Below are positions 5,795 through 5,868 of a DNA stretch of 5,868 bases, piece by piece; the first letter of the stretch is position 1; each line of letters begins with the position of its first letter. The position numbers and the translations under genes are program-made. The DNA is from Methyloprofundus sp. (GTDB lineage: Bacteria; Pseudomonadota; Gammaproteobacteria; Methylococcales; Methylomonadaceae): contig WTCN01000177.1 in the NCBI GenBank assembly GCA_013138555.1, positions 1-5,868 of the forward strand, given 5' to 3'. The notes beneath the pieces are model-generated. The model saw nothing but the letters and a program-made list of their open reading frames with translations, was not told the origin of the DNA and ran no database searches.

Positions 5795-5806
5795 ATGGAG
5801 AGTGTA

Positions 5807-5868
5807 ATGAGTATTATTGTAGGTCAGGCTGTCAGAAATAATGATTTTTGGGATAGAACCGATGAACT
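5807..5868 (+). CDS. N-terminus of a probable P-loop AAA-type ATPase (runs off the window)
   Basis: Only 20 codons are visible: MSIIVGQAVRNNDFWDRTDE. The pattern VGxxVRxxDFWDRxxE is what I would expect at the start of bacterial and archaeal AAA-type ATPases of the Cdc6/Orc-like or STAND-like kind, in which a GR..E-type box precedes the Walker A loop by some 20 residues. The Walker A loop itself lies outside the window, so the assignment is tentative. The start is well supported: GGAG (5797-5800), six bases of spacing, then ATG, all directly downstream of a strong promoter and three operators. The tight control suggests a product that is harmful or needed only on demand, such as a stress, toxin or defence ATPase, but this is inference. 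Confidence 0.6.
   Translation, partial: MSIIVGQAVRNNDFWDRTDE

Larger units (their letters stand above)
5318..5806. other. Non-coding, repeat-rich interval between dehydrogenase and ATPase genes
   Basis: No convincing gene is seen in these 489 bases. A 65-codon + strand frame (5357-5554) lacks a ribosome site and any recognisable motif. The interval holds the upstream region of the dehydrogenase gene, with a small palindrome CAACTTGAGTTG at 5334-5345. It also holds a hairpin with attC-like arms (5420-5462), two related TGACCC motifs (5633-5708), and the operator-promoter array of the next gene (5721-5800). The mixture of short structured elements suggests mobile-element debris. Confidence 0.5.

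Overview
The window reads as chromosomal DNA of an AT-rich Gram-negative bacterium, most likely a gammaproteobacterium. This is inferred from an HldD (LPS heptose biosynthesis) enzyme whose key residues fall at the Escherichia coli positions, a Crp/Fnr regulator with a Crp-like half-site nearby, and REP-type intergenic repeats. No rRNA, tRNA or CRISPR was seen. The genus cannot be fixed from the sequence.

Layout. On the + strand, positions 7-957 encode a complete HldD. A GTAG-plus-hairpin REP-like element (1000-1025) separates it from a block of minus-strand genes. Read in the direction of transcription (right to left), these are: a lactate/malate dehydrogenase-family enzyme (5311-4400) with its own terminator (4386-4340); a small unrecognised gene that appears broken by one extra base in a homopolymer (4184-3923); a JetD-like DUF3322/DUF2220 TOPRIM protein (3887-2703); a Crp/Fnr-family regulator (2644-2003); a two-helix DUF2892 membrane protein (1862-1680); and a secreted DUF1566-type protein (1627-1046). 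The gap between the regulator and DUF2892 holds a near-consensus Crp-type site (1924-1939). It lies 41.5 bp upstream of the start predicted from a -10 element, as in a class II activated promoter. The simplest reading is that the regulator switches on the DUF2892/DUF1566 pair.

The right end (5318-5806) is non-coding and repeat-rich: a hairpin with integron-attC-like arms, a pair of direct motifs of the kind seen near REP-associated transposases, and then the most striking element. Three 20-bp palindromes are spaced exactly 27 bp apart over a strong sigma70 promoter. They lead into the start of a + strand gene (5807 to the window end) whose 20 visible residues look like the N-terminus of a P-loop AAA-type ATPase. 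This looks like a tightly repressed promoter.

Interpretation. The left part is housekeeping plus a small regulon. The right part (about 3.9 kb onward) has accessory character: a JetD nuclease subunit without the SMC-like JetABC partners of Wadjet, a broken small gene, a dehydrogenase with unusual substrate and cofactor residues, mobile-element debris and an operator-controlled ATPase. No complete known defence system is present.
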